A stretch of DNA of 64,000 nucleotides from Lachnospiraceae bacterium. GTDB lineage: Bacteria > Bacillota > Clostridia > Lachnospirales > Lachnospiraceae. The stretch lies in contig JAQXVT010000048.1 in assembly GCA_029225065.1 (NCBI GenBank), positions 88,992-152,991 of the forward strand, written 5' to 3'. Positions 46,644-56,013 of the stretch are shown here, piece by piece; positions within the stretch are counted from its first letter, which is position 1, and each line of letters starts with the position of its first letter. The notes under the pieces are model-generated. The model did not search any database. It saw nothing but the letters and a program-made list of their open reading frames with translations, and was not told the DNA's origin. The translations under genes and the position numbers were made by a program.

Positions 46644-47906
46644 TTGAATCCCGTTATTTTGCATGGCACAATTGTGCACACACCAACCAAAGAAGCCTTT
46701 GACTGTCATCCGGACAGCTACCTGATCGCAGAAAACGGTAAGGTCACCGGCATCTTCAAAGAACTGCCGGAGAAATACAAAAATGTCCCGGTACTCGATT
46801 ACGGCAATGCCCTCATCCTTCCGGGTCTTTGTGATATGCACGTTCACGCGCCGCAGTTTGTTTACCGTGGTCTCGGCATTGACCTGCAGCTGATGGACTG
46901 GCTGGACCGTTATGCGTTCCCGACAGAAGCACGTTTTGCTGATCTTTCCTATGCAAAAGTTTATTATGAGGCATTTGCTGACGCACTCGCCAAAAACGGT
47001 ACGACCCGTGCCGTCATTTTCGGCACGCTCCATGCACCGGCCACTGAGCTTCTGATGGAAATTCTCGAAAAGAAAAAAATCGGCGCCTATGTCGGAAAGA
47101 TCAACATGGACACGCTCTCCCCGGATTATCTCTGTGAGACACCCGAGCAGTCACTTGCAGACACCAGAAAGTGGATTGAGGATACAAAAGACCGTTTTCG
47201 CCTGGTAAAACCGGCCATCACACCGCGCTTCATTCCGACGTGCTCGACTACTGTCCTGGACGGTCTCGGAAAACTCGCTCAGGAGTTTGATCTTCCGGTA
47301 CATTCCCACATCTCCGAGGATCTCGGAGAAATGTCGATCGTGCGCGAACGCTATCCACAGTACGACAACGACGGTGATGTCTATGACCATTTTGGTCTTT
47401 TGACCTCCCACACCGTCATGGCACACTTTATTTATCCGACCCGTCATGAAATGGAGCTAATCAGGGATCGCGGTGTCACAATTGCCCACTGCCCGCAGTC
47501 AAACGGCAACGTCGCGGCCGGAATCCCTCCGATCCGCCAGCTGCTTGATCTCGGCGTGAAGGTTGGTCTTGGCTCCGATATCGCAGGCGGCTACAGCGTC
47601 TCAATCTTCCGCGCCATGTCAGAGGCTGTCTACCTATCCAAGCTGCAGTGGCTTAAAAGTGAAAAGAAAGATTCCTTCCTCTCCGTACCGGAGTCCTTTT
47701 ATCTTGGTACAAAGGGCGGCGGACAGTTCTTCGGAAAAGTCGGCAGCTTCGAAACCGGCTATGAGCTGGATGCTATCGTTGTCGATGACCGCAGTCTCTG
47801 CGTGCCGGCCGACCGTCTCACAACCGAGGAGCGCGTCGAGCGCGTCATCCATCTGGCAGATGACCGAAATATCACTGCACGGTTTGTAGCCGGGGAACAG
47901 GCATAA
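46644..47906 (+). CDS. guaD: Guanine deaminase
   Basis: GuaD deaminates guanine to xanthine. The 420-residue amidohydrolase has the metal-binding HVHAPQF, the histidine in HSHISEDLGE, HTVMAHFIY, and the catalytic Asp in GLGSDIAGGYS, with CPQSNGN before it. These match the guanine deaminase subgroup. The start is a TTG at 46644 with GGAGG eight bases upstream; there is no better in-frame ATG before the conserved N terminus. It is the only plus-strand protein gene in the window that I accept. I looked for a purine riboswitch upstream and did not find one. Confidence 0.9.
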   Translation: MNPVILHGTIVHTPTKEAFDCHPDSYLIAENGKVTGIFKELPEKYKNVPVLDYGNALILPGLCDMHVHAPQFVYRGLGIDLQLMDWLDRYAFPTEARFADLSYAKVYYEAFADALAKNGTTRAVIFGTLHAPATELLMEILEKKKIGAYVGKINMDTLSPDYLCETPEQSLADTRKWIEDTKDRFRLVKPAITPRFIPTCSTTVLDGLGKLAQEFDLPVHSHISEDLGEMSIVRERYPQYDNDGDVYDHFGLLTSHTVMAHFIYPTRHEMELIRDRGVTIAHCPQSNGNVAAGIPPIRQLLDLGVKVGLGSDIAGGYSVSIFRAMSEAVYLSKLQWLKSEKKDSFLSVPESFYLGTKGGGQFFGKVGSFETGYELDAIVVDDRSLCVPADRLTTEERVERVIHLADDRNITARFVAGEQA

Positions 47907-47911
47907 AAATA

Positions 47912-47961
47912 AATAACCAACAGCTTACTCTGTATTTTACAGATTTAAGCTGCTGGTTATT
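47912..47961. terminator. Bidirectional terminator between guaD and the PfkB kinase gene
   Basis: AATAACCAACAGCTTA and TAAGCTGCTGGTTATT form a 16-bp stem with one mismatched or wobble position, followed by T-rich sequence on both strands (TTTTTG on plus, TTTATTTTTATG on minus). It separates convergent genes. Confidence 0.85.
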
Positions 47962-48014
47962 TTTGCTTTTATGATGTTTCTCGTCCGATTCTGTTTTATT
48001 CAGGAGTTCCGCCT

Positions 48015-49022
48015 TTACTTTCGGAAACCATACCTCTTATACAGCTCCATCGTCTCCTCAATACTGCGAAGTCCGCTGACGGAATCCTCCGCGGATAAAT
48101 TCGCGGCTGCGACTGCCGCCCCGATTTTTAATGCTTCTCCAAGTGAGAGGTTGCGGTACATCGCGTATAAAATTCCGGCACAGAACGAATCTCCCGCTCC
48201 GACTGCGCCCACAATGTAGCCTCCCGGCAAATTCAGAGAAGGCTCCTCATAATAGACCCCGCTTTGATCTGCTGCACACCCAAGCTCCGGCGCATGGAGT
48301 ACACAGCACCTGGCACCAAAGGAGACGATTTTTTCACAAATCTGCCGCATCCGCCCCAACTGCAGCACTCCATTTTCATCGCGCGCCTCAATCCCTGCAA
48401 TCATGCCGCCCTCGATCTCATTTACAATCAGATAATCCACATAAGGCAGGGACGGCACCACCAGCTGCTGCATTTTGACCGGATCCTTCATTGTTGCAAC
48501 ATCCAGCGCGGTCCGGATGCCCTTTTTCTTTAAATCCGCAAACGCTTTTGCAAGTGCATTGCCATAATTCGGCTCCGGAGCATTCAGCGCATCCAGAAGC
48601 CCGCCGTATCCGATCAGCACCAGCTCCGCATCCAACGTTTCCAGGCCAAGGGATGCTTCATCAAACTGACGGCTTGCGCCTCTTGTGTGAAAGAACGTCC
48701 GCTCGCCCGTTTCTTTTACTGTCATGACATCCGAAAATGCCGTCGTCTCTCCTTCTATTTCCTGAACCCGCGAACAGTCCACACCGTATTTTGCAAGATT
48801 CGTCTTCAGGAAATCTCCCATGCTGTCTTTTCCCACCAGGCCAATGCTCTTCACCTCGATCGACGGATCCAGCCTTTTTACTCCGACCGCTGTATTCGCC
48901 GCGCAGCCGCCGATTCCATATCTGATATCGCAGATATCCGCCAGCGCTCCTTTTTTCGGATAATGATCGATTATCTTTATCACGTCCGCTACCAGCGTTC
49001 CTGCTATTGCTATACCACCCAT
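48015..49022 (-). CDS. PfkB-family carbohydrate (ribokinase-like) kinase
   Basis: A 335-residue ribokinase-family kinase with the N-terminal GGCAANTAVGVKRL (substrate lid) and the C-terminal catalytic GAVGAGDSFCAGILYAM, where the Asp of GAGD is the base. The sugar substrate is unknown. The neighbour immediately upstream is a class II ketose-bisphosphate aldolase gene, so phosphorylation of a ketose phosphate or sugar followed by aldol cleavage is plausible. I use the ATG at 49022 because GGGAGG lies eight bases upstream; an ATG 27 bases earlier lacks a ribosome binding site. Confidence 0.87.
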   Translation of the reverse strand: MGGIAIAGTLVADVIKIIDHYPKKGALADICDIRYGIGGCAANTAVGVKRLDPSIEVKSIGLVGKDSMGDFLKTNLAKYGVDCSRVQEIEGETTAFSDVMTVKETGERTFFHTRGASRQFDEASLGLETLDAELVLIGYGGLLDALNAPEPNYGNALAKAFADLKKKGIRTALDVATMKDPVKMQQLVVPSLPYVDYLIVNEIEGGMIAGIEARDENGVLQLGRMRQICEKIVSFGARCCVLHAPELGCAADQSGVYYEEPSLNLPGGYIVGAVGAGDSFCAGILYAMYRNLSLGEALKIGAAVAAANLSAEDSVSGLRSIEETMELYKRYGFRK

Positions 49023-49080
49023 ACATTCTGCCTCCCGTTGCTTACACACACGCTATATTATATATAGGAAGAAATCCGCT

Positions 49081-49920
49081 TTAACGATTCCGGAATACCG
49101 TCATCTTCCTGACCGTCGCCTGCCGGATGGCCTCCACCATTCTCGGCTGCAGATCCGTCAGAAGCGTCTCTCCTGTCTCGTAATAATCATGCGCCGCCTT
49201 TGCGCCAGCCAGATTCAGATCCGTAAAGATATTGATCTTGCTGATTCCTGCATCGATCGCATTACGGAAATCGTCATCTGTCAGACCGGAACCGCCATGA
49301 AGCACAAGGCTCGCATCCACGACACCCGCAATATCGCGGATTCTTTGAAAATCAAGCTTCGGCGGCAGACGATACGCGCCGTGTGCCGTACCGACAGCGA
49401 TCGCCAGTGCATCTACACCGGTCCGTGCCACAAAATCCTTTGCCTGCTCCGGCTCTGTATAAAATGCGGACGGATCAACTGCTCCGCCGTTTGCAGACGG
49501 ATTATTCCCCACATGGCCAAGCTCCGCTTCGATCGTCGCTCCGCGGGAATGTGCCAGTTCTGTCATCTCTCTTACCTTCCGCACATTTTCCTCATATGGA
49601 TCAGTCGAACAGTCATACATGATCGAAGAAAATCCAAGGTCAAGTGCCTCTTTACAACAGCTTTCCGTAAGACCATGATCCAGATGTACCACAACCGGAA
49701 CCGATGCACGTCTCGCCATGGGGAGCAGCATATCTGCCATCTCCTGTAAAGAAGCGGACGGAAGCAGGATTTCCGCCGTTCCGATAATAACCGGAGAACT
49801 GGTCTCCTCCGCTGCTGCGATCACGCCTCGCGCAAATTCCAGGCTGCAGGTATTAAACAGTCCCACCGCATAATGATTTTTTTCTGCAGGTTTCAGTACG
49901 TCGTTCAGATTTGCCAGCAT
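49081..49920 (-). CDS. Class II ketose-bisphosphate aldolase (fructose/tagatose-bisphosphate type)
   Basis: A zinc-dependent aldolase splitting ketose 1,6-bisphosphate into DHAP and glyceraldehyde 3-phosphate. The 279-residue product has VPVVVHLDHGL (catalytic Asp, zinc His), EAELGHVGNN, AIAVGTAHGAYRLPPKLDF (zinc His) and SLVLHGGSGLTDDDFRNAI with the third zinc His. The size fits the GatY/KbaY/FbaA group; sequence alone does not decide the sugar. An upstream ATG would add 31 lysine-rich residues with no family similarity. The ATG at 49920 has AAAGGAAG ahead of it. It lies 58 bp before the PfkB kinase gene. Confidence 0.88.
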   Translation of the reverse strand: MLANLNDVLKPAEKNHYAVGLFNTCSLEFARGVIAAAEETSSPVIIGTAEILLPSASLQEMADMLLPMARRASVPVVVHLDHGLTESCCKEALDLGFSSIMYDCSTDPYEENVRKVREMTELAHSRGATIEAELGHVGNNPSANGGAVDPSAFYTEPEQAKDFVARTGVDALAIAVGTAHGAYRLPPKLDFQRIRDIAGVVDASLVLHGGSGLTDDDFRNAIDAGISKINIFTDLNLAGAKAAHDYYETGETLLTDLQPRMVEAIRQATVRKMTVFRNR

Positions 49921-50214
49921 AATATTCTTCCTTTCTTTTTTCACGAAATTATCTTTGCATTTTATATGGTTAATTTTACTATATTTCTTCGTTTTTTTAA
50001 ATATTTTTGTCATATTTTTTATAATTCTATCATTCCTGTCAGAAAATGGCCAGAACTCTCGTCACTGGCCATCTTCACAACATTCGTTTTTATTTATTCT
50101 TTCCATACAAAAGCACACAACATCGTTTTTATACATGACATCAATCCATCATATAAGGGACTCAACAGATTCATACTCATACAATAGTGTCTCCGCCTGA
50201 TCCTCGCTTACAAA

Positions 50215-50253
50215 GAGTCTACAAAACGACACTTTCGTATCGTTTGTGGACTC
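50215..50253 (-). terminator. Terminator after the 78-residue protein gene
   Basis: On the minus strand GAGTCCACAAACGA pairs with TCGTTTTGTAGACTC (one bulge, one G-U), followed by TTTGTAAG. It begins about 28 bp past the stop codon. Confidence 0.65.
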
Positions 50254-50280
50254 TCATAGCGTTTAGTCAAATAGATTTTT

Positions 50281-50517
50281 CTATCCCTGCATCGCCTTAA
50301 ACGAATTAAACAGCTCGATATCGTCCTGTTTCAGCTTCACATTTGTACAGTAGTCTTTTCCCTCCGGCGTCGTGATCTTTATTTCGATCACTGTGCCCTC
50401 CACCAGTGCATCCTTTGACACCGCCTTTAAAAACAGCGGGAATTTCGGGTGATTCGCCTGAAACTGCGCCATCCCGCTCTTTATCTTCTGCAGCATGGTA
50501 ATCTGTCTGAAATCCAT
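50281..50517 (-). CDS. Small protein of unknown function (78 residues)
   Basis: A 78-residue protein (MDFRQITMLQKIKSGMAQFQ...) with an amphipathic N-terminal half containing ANHPKFPLFLKAVSKDALVEG and a beta-rich C-terminal half (TVIEIKITTPEGKDYC, VKLKQDDIELFNSF). GGAGG lies eight bases before the ATG and a terminator follows, so it is very likely a real gene. I do not recognise the function. Its ribosome binding site begins at the T tract of the pfp terminator, so it may be expressed by read-through. Confidence 0.75.
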   Translation of the reverse strand: MDFRQITMLQKIKSGMAQFQANHPKFPLFLKAVSKDALVEGTVIEIKITTPEGKDYCTNVKLKQDDIELFNSFKAMQG

Positions 50518-50530
50518 GTTTTTCCTCCAT

Positions 50531-50578
50531 AAAAAATCCCTCCGGCAAATCCGGGAAACTCCGTCTATGCCAGAGGGA
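50531..50578 (-). terminator. Terminator after pfp
   Basis: On the minus strand TCCCTCTGGC and GCCGGAGGGA form a 10-bp stem (one G-U) followed by six T residues. It lies between pfp and the 78-residue gene, with only about 13 bases left before that gene's start. Confidence 0.85.
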
Positions 50579-50621
50579 AACTTTTCATTTCATTTTTTAT
50601 GCAGCTTATGCAACATAATTT

Positions 50622-52283
50622 TTATTTCTGATGCTCCAGAGCAAGTGTAATGGTTGTGATATCGCAAACCTCTGTCGGTCCGTAGTACTGAATTGCACCC
50701 GGATATACGAAGCAGGTGTCTGCTGCCCACTCTTTGCGGTGAGCCTCGAAGTATTTGAACGGAGCGCCGTCCAGCTCAACGAGTGCTTTCTTGATTACCG
50801 GCTTGTCCTCGCCGTGTCTTCTCTCGATATTCATCATCTTGGTGATCGGCATACCGCCTGCAACCCACTCACTTGCCGGTGCGGACAGGTTGGAAACCTT
50901 TGAAAGATATCCGGTGTAGCCGTACTGGATCAGCATGAATGCGTTGTATCCAAGAGAATAGCAGTAGTCTGCATCGAAGTTTGACGGGAATGCACATCTT
51001 CCTTCGTATCCAAGGAAATGATGAAGTGCATTGAATTTTCCGTTGTATGTACCAGCTGCTCTTCTTGCCTCCAGCTTATCCTTTACAAGTGCGGAGAAAA
51101 GCTTCTCGGACTCGATCAGAGATACCTGTACATTTCCGTGCGGATCTCTTTCCAGGAACAGCTGCTGCTGAATTGTCTGCGGAAGGATTGCAAATACATC
51201 CATGGAAGCCTTTGTCAGACCTTTCTCGATGAATGCATACTTGTCTGCCCAGGTCGGAAGTGCGTTGAACTCATCTGCCTTGCTTCCTGCAAGAAGCTCG
51301 TTGATCTCCTGGATCAGTACGGAGAACTCCGGAACAAACTCTACAACACCCTCCGGGATGATTGCCACACCGAAGTTCATTCCCTTTGCAGCGCGGTCTG
51401 CTACGGAATCAGCGATGTAATCAGCAATTTCGGACAGGGACATCTTCTTCTCTGCAACTTCCTCGGAGATCAGGCAGATGTTCGGCTGTGTCTTCAGTGC
51501 GCACTCAAGTGCTACATGAGAAGCGGAACGTCCCATAACCTTGATGAAGTGCCAGTATTTCTTTGCAGAGTTGCAGTCTCTCTCAATGTTTCCGATCAGC
51601 TCGCTGTAGGTCTTGGTAGCGGTATCAAAACCGAAGGAGCACTCGATATCGTCATTCTTCAGGTCACCGTCGATGGTCTTCGGGCATCCGATTACCTGTA
51701 CGCCGGTGTTGTGTGCTGCAAAATACTCAGCCAGAACTGCTGCGTTTGTGTTGGAATCGTCGCCGCCGATGATTACGATTGCAGTGATGCCGTGCTTCTT
51801 GCAAACCTCAGCTGCAACCTCGAACTGCTCCTCTGTCTCAAGCTTTGTTCTGCCGGAACCGATGATATCGAAACCGCCGGTATTTCTGTACTCATTGATA
51901 TATGCATCGTCGAAGATCAGGTACTTGTCCTCGATCAATCCGCTCGGGCCGCCCTTGAAGCCGTAAAGAACGTTCTCCGGATTGGTTGCTTTTAATGCAT
52001 CATACAGACCGCAGATTACGTTGTGTCCGCCCGGTGCCTGTCCGCCGGAAAGGATAACGCCTACTACCTGCTTCTTTGCTGCGGAAGTGTTCTGACCCTT
52101 CTCAAAAGTGATCTCATTCTTTCCGTAGGTATTCGGGAAAAGAGCTTTGATCTTATCCTGATCAGCAACACTCTGCGTTGCCTCGCCTTCCTTTACACAG
52201 ATATCGGCGATGCCGTGTCTGAGCATTCCCGGAAGTTTCGGAGAATATTCGTATCTTGCTTTCTGTAATGGTGAAATATTCAT
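50622..52283 (-). CDS. pfp: Diphosphate--fructose-6-phosphate 1-phosphotransferase (PPi-PFK), long type
   Basis: The enzyme phosphorylates fructose 6-phosphate reversibly with pyrophosphate in place of ATP. The 553-residue product has [36 protein letters not shown] and [12 protein letters not shown]. The GGDD motif (Asp in place of Gly of ATP-PFK) and the lysine of PKTIDGD mark the pyrophosphate-dependent type. The length places it in the long, plant-like branch. I use the ATG at 52283 since AAGGAG is eight bases upstream; a TTG two codons earlier is too close to it. Confidence 0.95.
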   Translation of the reverse strand: MNISPLQKARYEYSPKLPGMLRHGIADICVKEGEATQSVADQDKIKALFPNTYGKNEITFEKGQNTSAAKKQVVGVILSGGQAPGGHNVICGLYDALKATNPENVLYGFKGGPSGLIEDKYLIFDDAYINEYRNTGGFDIIGSGRTKLETEEQFEVAAEVCKKHGITAIVIIGGDDSNTNAAVLAEYFAAHNTGVQVIGCPKTIDGDLKNDDIECSFGFDTATKTYSELIGNIERDCNSAKKYWHFIKVMGRSASHVALECALKTQPNICLISEEVAEKKMSLSEIADYIADSVADRAAKGMNFGVAIIPEGVVEFVPEFSVLIQEINELLAGSKADEFNALPTWADKYAFIEKGLTKASMDVFAILPQTIQQQLFLERDPHGNVQVSLIESEKLFSALVKDKLEARRAAGTYNGKFNALHHFLGYEGRCAFPSNFDADYCYSLGYNAFMLIQYGYTGYLSKVSNLSAPASEWVAGGMPITKMMNIERRHGEDKPVIKKALVELDGAPFKYFEAHRKEWAADTCFVYPGAIQYYGPTEVCDITTITLALEHQK

Positions 52284-52419
52284 TTCCAAGTCTCCTTTTA
52301 TGATTCGTTATAATTATTTCCAAAAAGGATTTTAATACATTTTCGTTAAAAAGTAAACGGGTGAGAAGCAAAAACTTTCGTTCATCCGCCTAAAAACAGG
52401 GCAAATTTGGCACCCTGAC

Positions 52420-53424
52420 CTATTTTTTCTCATCAAGCAGGATTACACCGTCCGCCGGATTGTGATCGATCGCCCCGACAATCCGATGCGGCATGTATGG
52501 CTCCTCCAGATAAGCAACATCCTCTGCCGTCAGTTTTACCGGAAGTGCACCCACTGCGTCATCAAGATAACGGGCTTTTGTCGCGCCGATGATCGGAGCA
52601 GCCACCCCCTTCGCCCAGTGCCATGCCAGCGCAATCTGCTGCATCTTCACTCCATAACGTTCTGCCAGTTCCGCTACGCGGGTAACAATTCGCATATCCT
52701 GTTCTTCCGTCCTGTCATATTTGCCCATCGCAACACGGTCCGTTTTACTGCGCACAGTATCCGTATTCCAGGTCGGACGGGTCAGATGGCCTGCCGCAAG
52801 TGGACTGTATGGCATCAGCGATACACCCATCTGTTTACAGATCGGGATCAGCTCCCGCTCATCTTCGCGGTAGAGAAGATTGTAGTGGTTCTCCATCGCT
52901 TCAAACTGCGCCCAGCCATGATCACGCGCAGTCAACTGCATATTGTAGAACTGATATCCATACATCGCAGACGCTCCGAGTGCACGCACCTTACCGGCCT
53001 TCACCAGATCATTTAACGCTTCCATCGTTTCTTCGATCGGTGTCTCATAATCAAACCGGTGAATAATGTACAGATCGACGTAATCTGTTCCAAGGCGTTT
53101 CAGGCTGCCGTCGATTTCGCGGTGGATCGCTTCTTTCGAAAGTCTGCCGGGATTGAAATAAACCTTTGTGGCAACCACTACCTTATCACGTGTAATGTTC
53201 CTTTTTAAAGCTCTGCCCAGATATTCTTCGCTTGTGCCGGCCGAATATCCGTTTGCCGTGTCAAAGAAATTGATGCCATTGTCAAGCGCATGCTTTACAA
53301 CCGTCTCTGTTGCCTCCTCATCCAGAGTCCAGTTGTGCATCGTTCCTGCTTTTCCGAAACTCATGCAGCCGACACACATTTTAGAAATTTCAATCTCTGT
53401 ATTGCCCAGTTTTGTGTATTCCAT
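52420..53424 (-). CDS. Aldo/keto reductase
   Basis: A 334-residue NADPH-dependent oxidoreductase of the aldo/keto reductase superfamily. The catalytic tetrad is visible: Asp55 and Tyr60 in FFDTANGYSAG, Lys87 in VVATKVYF, and His122 in YIIHRFDYETP. C-terminal cofactor contacts follow in PIIGATKARYLDDAV. The substrate cannot be inferred. An in-frame ATG far upstream would add 47 residues without family similarity. The ATG at 53424 is preceded by GAGGAGC. It is flanked by pfp and an arabinofuranosidase, both on the same strand, with no clear operon link. Confidence 0.9.
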   Translation of the reverse strand: MEYTKLGNTEIEISKMCVGCMSFGKAGTMHNWTLDEEATETVVKHALDNGINFFDTANGYSAGTSEEYLGRALKRNITRDKVVVATKVYFNPGRLSKEAIHREIDGSLKRLGTDYVDLYIIHRFDYETPIEETMEALNDLVKAGKVRALGASAMYGYQFYNMQLTARDHGWAQFEAMENHYNLLYREDERELIPICKQMGVSLMPYSPLAAGHLTRPTWNTDTVRSKTDRVAMGKYDRTEEQDMRIVTRVAELAERYGVKMQQIALAWHWAKGVAAPIIGATKARYLDDAVGALPVKLTAEDVAYLEEPYMPHRIVGAIDHNPADGVILLDEKK

Positions 53425-53673
53425 CTGCTTGCTCCTCTCTGTTCTGACTTCTGTATCCATCGGATATTCGCAATCCGCCCCGCGGCCTGTCAGTGTGAAT
53501 TTTCCACTATATAAACCTCTTAGTCCTCTGCATACTTGAAACATGAAATGCTTATCTGTAATCAATTATAATAGTGCCCCTTCAAAATGTCTAATACCTG
53601 TAAAACATTGCGATGTATACGCTTATTGTATTTTTCATACTGAAATACATTCATGCAGCAATATCACTTATCT

Positions 53674-53710
53674 GCAAAAAAACGGAACTTCCGCAGATGT
53701 CCCGTTTTTC
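53674..53710 (-). terminator. Terminator after the GH51 gene
   Basis: On the minus strand AAAACGGGA pairs with TTCCGTTTT (9 bp, one G-U) followed by TTTGC. It lies about 25 bp past the stop codon. Confidence 0.8.
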
Positions 53711-53732
53711 TTCGTATTTTTTCTTTACGCTT

Positions 53733-55259
53733 TTATTTTAATACCAGCACATTAAACGAAAGCTTCGGCAGCACTGCCGTATTCGTTCCGGACACTTTCA
53801 TTTCTTTTACGGTTACCTTATCCGGCTCCTCGATCGTATTGATTGCTTCCAGGTCATCGCCGTAAAGTGCAAGATGCTTTACAAGCTTCCGGTCACCAAA
53901 GCCCTGCAGATCCAGCGTAAGCTCCGTCTCCTCTGTCTCCTCCGCATTCAGTACAAATACGTGGATTTCATCTGTTTTTTCATCATAGATAACGGATGGC
54001 TCAACCAGATTACATGTACCGTAAATCGTATCATAAGAAGGTGCATCCACAACAGCCTTCATCGCTGTACCACGTCCGTAATGGCTGAGCAGCTCAAATG
54101 GATAGAATGTCGTCTGTTTAAATACGCCACCACCTTTGACTGTTGTGATCGGCGCGATTACGTTGATCAGCTGTGCAAGGCAGGCAATCTCAACAGTATC
54201 ACAGTTGTTCAGCAGAGAGATACCAAGACCACCAACTACAATGCCGTCCAGCAGGCTGTATTTTTCCTGCAGAATCGGAGGTGCAATCTCCCATTTTCCT
54301 GCGGAAGTCATCTCAAAGGTCGTCAGGCCACTTAAGTCTGCAAGGCTGTCCAGTTTGATGTCCTGGAAATTCCATACATTCCACTCATCAAGACAGATCT
54401 TAAGGTCCTTCGTCTTTTTACTCTGAACCTTTACATAGTCAAGCACCTTCACGCTGTTTTTAATGTGCTCGTCCAGCTGCTTATAAGAAGCAACGTAGTT
54501 GGTAAGCCCCTGTCCCGCATTCATTGTGTAGTTATGCGTAGAAAGATAATCTACCTGATCGTACAGATCCTTCAGCATAATACGATCCCATTCCAGATAA
54601 GTCGGAAGTGTGTCATAGCTGGAGCCACAGGCAATCAGTTTAATCGACGGATCCACCCATTTCATAATCTTAGCCGCTTCCAGTGCCTTTTTCGCATAAT
54701 CCTCAGCAGAAAGATGCCCTGCCTGCCAGCTTCCCTCCATTTCATTGCCCAGGCACCAGTATTTGATGCCGTACGGCTCCGGAGAGCCATTCTTTATACG
54801 CAGATCCGACCAGTAGGTTCCGCCTGGATGGTTACAATATTCTACGAGATCTCCGGCATCCTTGATGCTTCCGGTACCAAGATTTACCGCAATCATCGGC
54901 TCCACACCGGCTTTTTTCGCCCAGCGGCAAAATTCATCGATGCCAAACTCATTCGTCTCAATCGAACTCCATGCATACTCCATGCGCTTCGGGCGATTCT
55001 CCTTCGGTCCGATTCCATCATGCCAGTCATAGCAGGAAACAAAATTACCGCCCGGATAGCGGATTACCGGAACCTTCAGTTCCTTCACCAGGTCCATGAC
55101 ATCCGTCCGATATCCATCTTCATCTGCGGTTGGATGTCCCGGCTCATAGATTCCACCGTAAATACACCTGCCCAGATGCTCTGTAAAAGAAGAAAACATT
55201 TTATCGTCTACTTTACCAAGCGGATAATGGATATCCGCAAAAACAGTTGCTTTTTTCAT
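53733..55259 (-). CDS. Intracellular alpha-L-arabinofuranosidase, family GH51
   Basis: The enzyme releases arabinose from short arabinose-containing oligosaccharides. The 508-residue product has no signal peptide, so it acts in the cytoplasm. It shows GGNFVSCYDW, the acid/base glutamate (about 173) in KYWCLGNEMEGSW and the nucleophile glutamate (about 292) in ICLDEWNVWNF, followed by a C-terminal beta domain. I use the ATG at 55259, after AGGGGGAAG. No transporter or arabinose catabolic genes are adjacent, so it is an isolated unit. Confidence 0.93.
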   Translation of the reverse strand: MKKATVFADIHYPLGKVDDKMFSSFTEHLGRCIYGGIYEPGHPTADEDGYRTDVMDLVKELKVPVIRYPGGNFVSCYDWHDGIGPKENRPKRMEYAWSSIETNEFGIDEFCRWAKKAGVEPMIAVNLGTGSIKDAGDLVEYCNHPGGTYWSDLRIKNGSPEPYGIKYWCLGNEMEGSWQAGHLSAEDYAKKALEAAKIMKWVDPSIKLIACGSSYDTLPTYLEWDRIMLKDLYDQVDYLSTHNYTMNAGQGLTNYVASYKQLDEHIKNSVKVLDYVKVQSKKTKDLKICLDEWNVWNFQDIKLDSLADLSGLTTFEMTSAGKWEIAPPILQEKYSLLDGIVVGGLGISLLNNCDTVEIACLAQLINVIAPITTVKGGGVFKQTTFYPFELLSHYGRGTAMKAVVDAPSYDTIYGTCNLVEPSVIYDEKTDEIHVFVLNAEETEETELTLDLQGFGDRKLVKHLALYGDDLEAINTIEEPDKVTVKEMKVSGTNTAVLPKLSFNVLVLK

Positions 55260-55375
55260 CAATCTTCCCCCTTAGCTTTATTTTTCTTTGTGTAATATTG
55301 CCAAATTTCTCCGGTTCATTATAACATTAATGCAACAAATGAGCAAGCACTATATAACGTTTTCTGTCTCTTCAT

Positions 55376-55410
55376 AAAAAGAAAGCATCCCACCGTCACA
55401 GTAAGATGCT
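55376..55410 (-). terminator. Terminator after the DUF998 gene
   Basis: On the minus strand AGCATCTTAC pairs with GTGGGATGCT (10 bp with two G-U) around a 7-base loop, then TTCTTTTT. Confidence 0.75.
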
Positions 55411-55416
55411 ATCACT

Positions 55417-56013
55417 TTATTTATACATTCTTTTGAAGGCAACCGGATTTCGTATCTGATCAACAATCCCGAAATACTCCTTCGGAACAATATTCATTCC
55501 CATTGCACCTACCATCATCATACCAAGAGCAATTGCTGCAAAAATGCCATAAGAACGAGAGCTTTTATCCTTTACTCCGGCAATTATGATCAAAACAAGA
55601 GATACTATGGACAATAAAACAACTATCACTGTCGAAAAAATATGCATCTTATCCTGAAATGTACCTGCATAGCCACTGTCACTTAAAGGAAACATGCTAA
55701 ATCCCACTGCTGACACCCACTCCATAATCGTGAACAGATAGATTCCTGTCCGCAGAAGTCTGGTTTTCTTCCCCTGAATGCCTACGCATACCATCATCGC
55801 ACACACCAAAGTACATACATTGTACAGACTGCTTAGCTGGTTCCATAACCGAAGCGATGGTGCATTCGATGCGCTAAGGTCACTTACTGCCTGCGCCATC
55901 CAGTTATAACCTGGATAAGCCAGTGGAGAAAAGACTACGGCTGCTGTATATGACAAAAAAGCTGCTACTCCAAGTAATCCGCAATAATTCAATAAACTCT
56001 TTTTCTTTATCAT
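55417..56013 (-). CDS. DUF998-family membrane protein
   Basis: A 198-residue integral membrane protein with about five or six hydrophobic segments (LLGVAAFLSYTAAVVFSPL, VCTLVCAMMVCVGI, VIVVLLSIVSLVLIIIAGV, GIFAAIALGMMMVGAMGMNIV). The motif NWMAQAVSDLSASNAPS and the overall pattern fit DUF998, whose function is unknown. The gene overlaps the preceding TetR gene by four bases (ATGA), so it is the likely effector or sensor partner controlled by that repressor. Confidence 0.83.
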   Translation of the reverse strand: MIKKKSLLNYCGLLGVAAFLSYTAAVVFSPLAYPGYNWMAQAVSDLSASNAPSLRLWNQLSSLYNVCTLVCAMMVCVGIQGKKTRLLRTGIYLFTIMEWVSAVGFSMFPLSDSGYAGTFQDKMHIFSTVIVVLLSIVSLVLIIIAGVKDKSSRSYGIFAAIALGMMMVGAMGMNIVPKEYFGIVDQIRNPVAFKRMYK

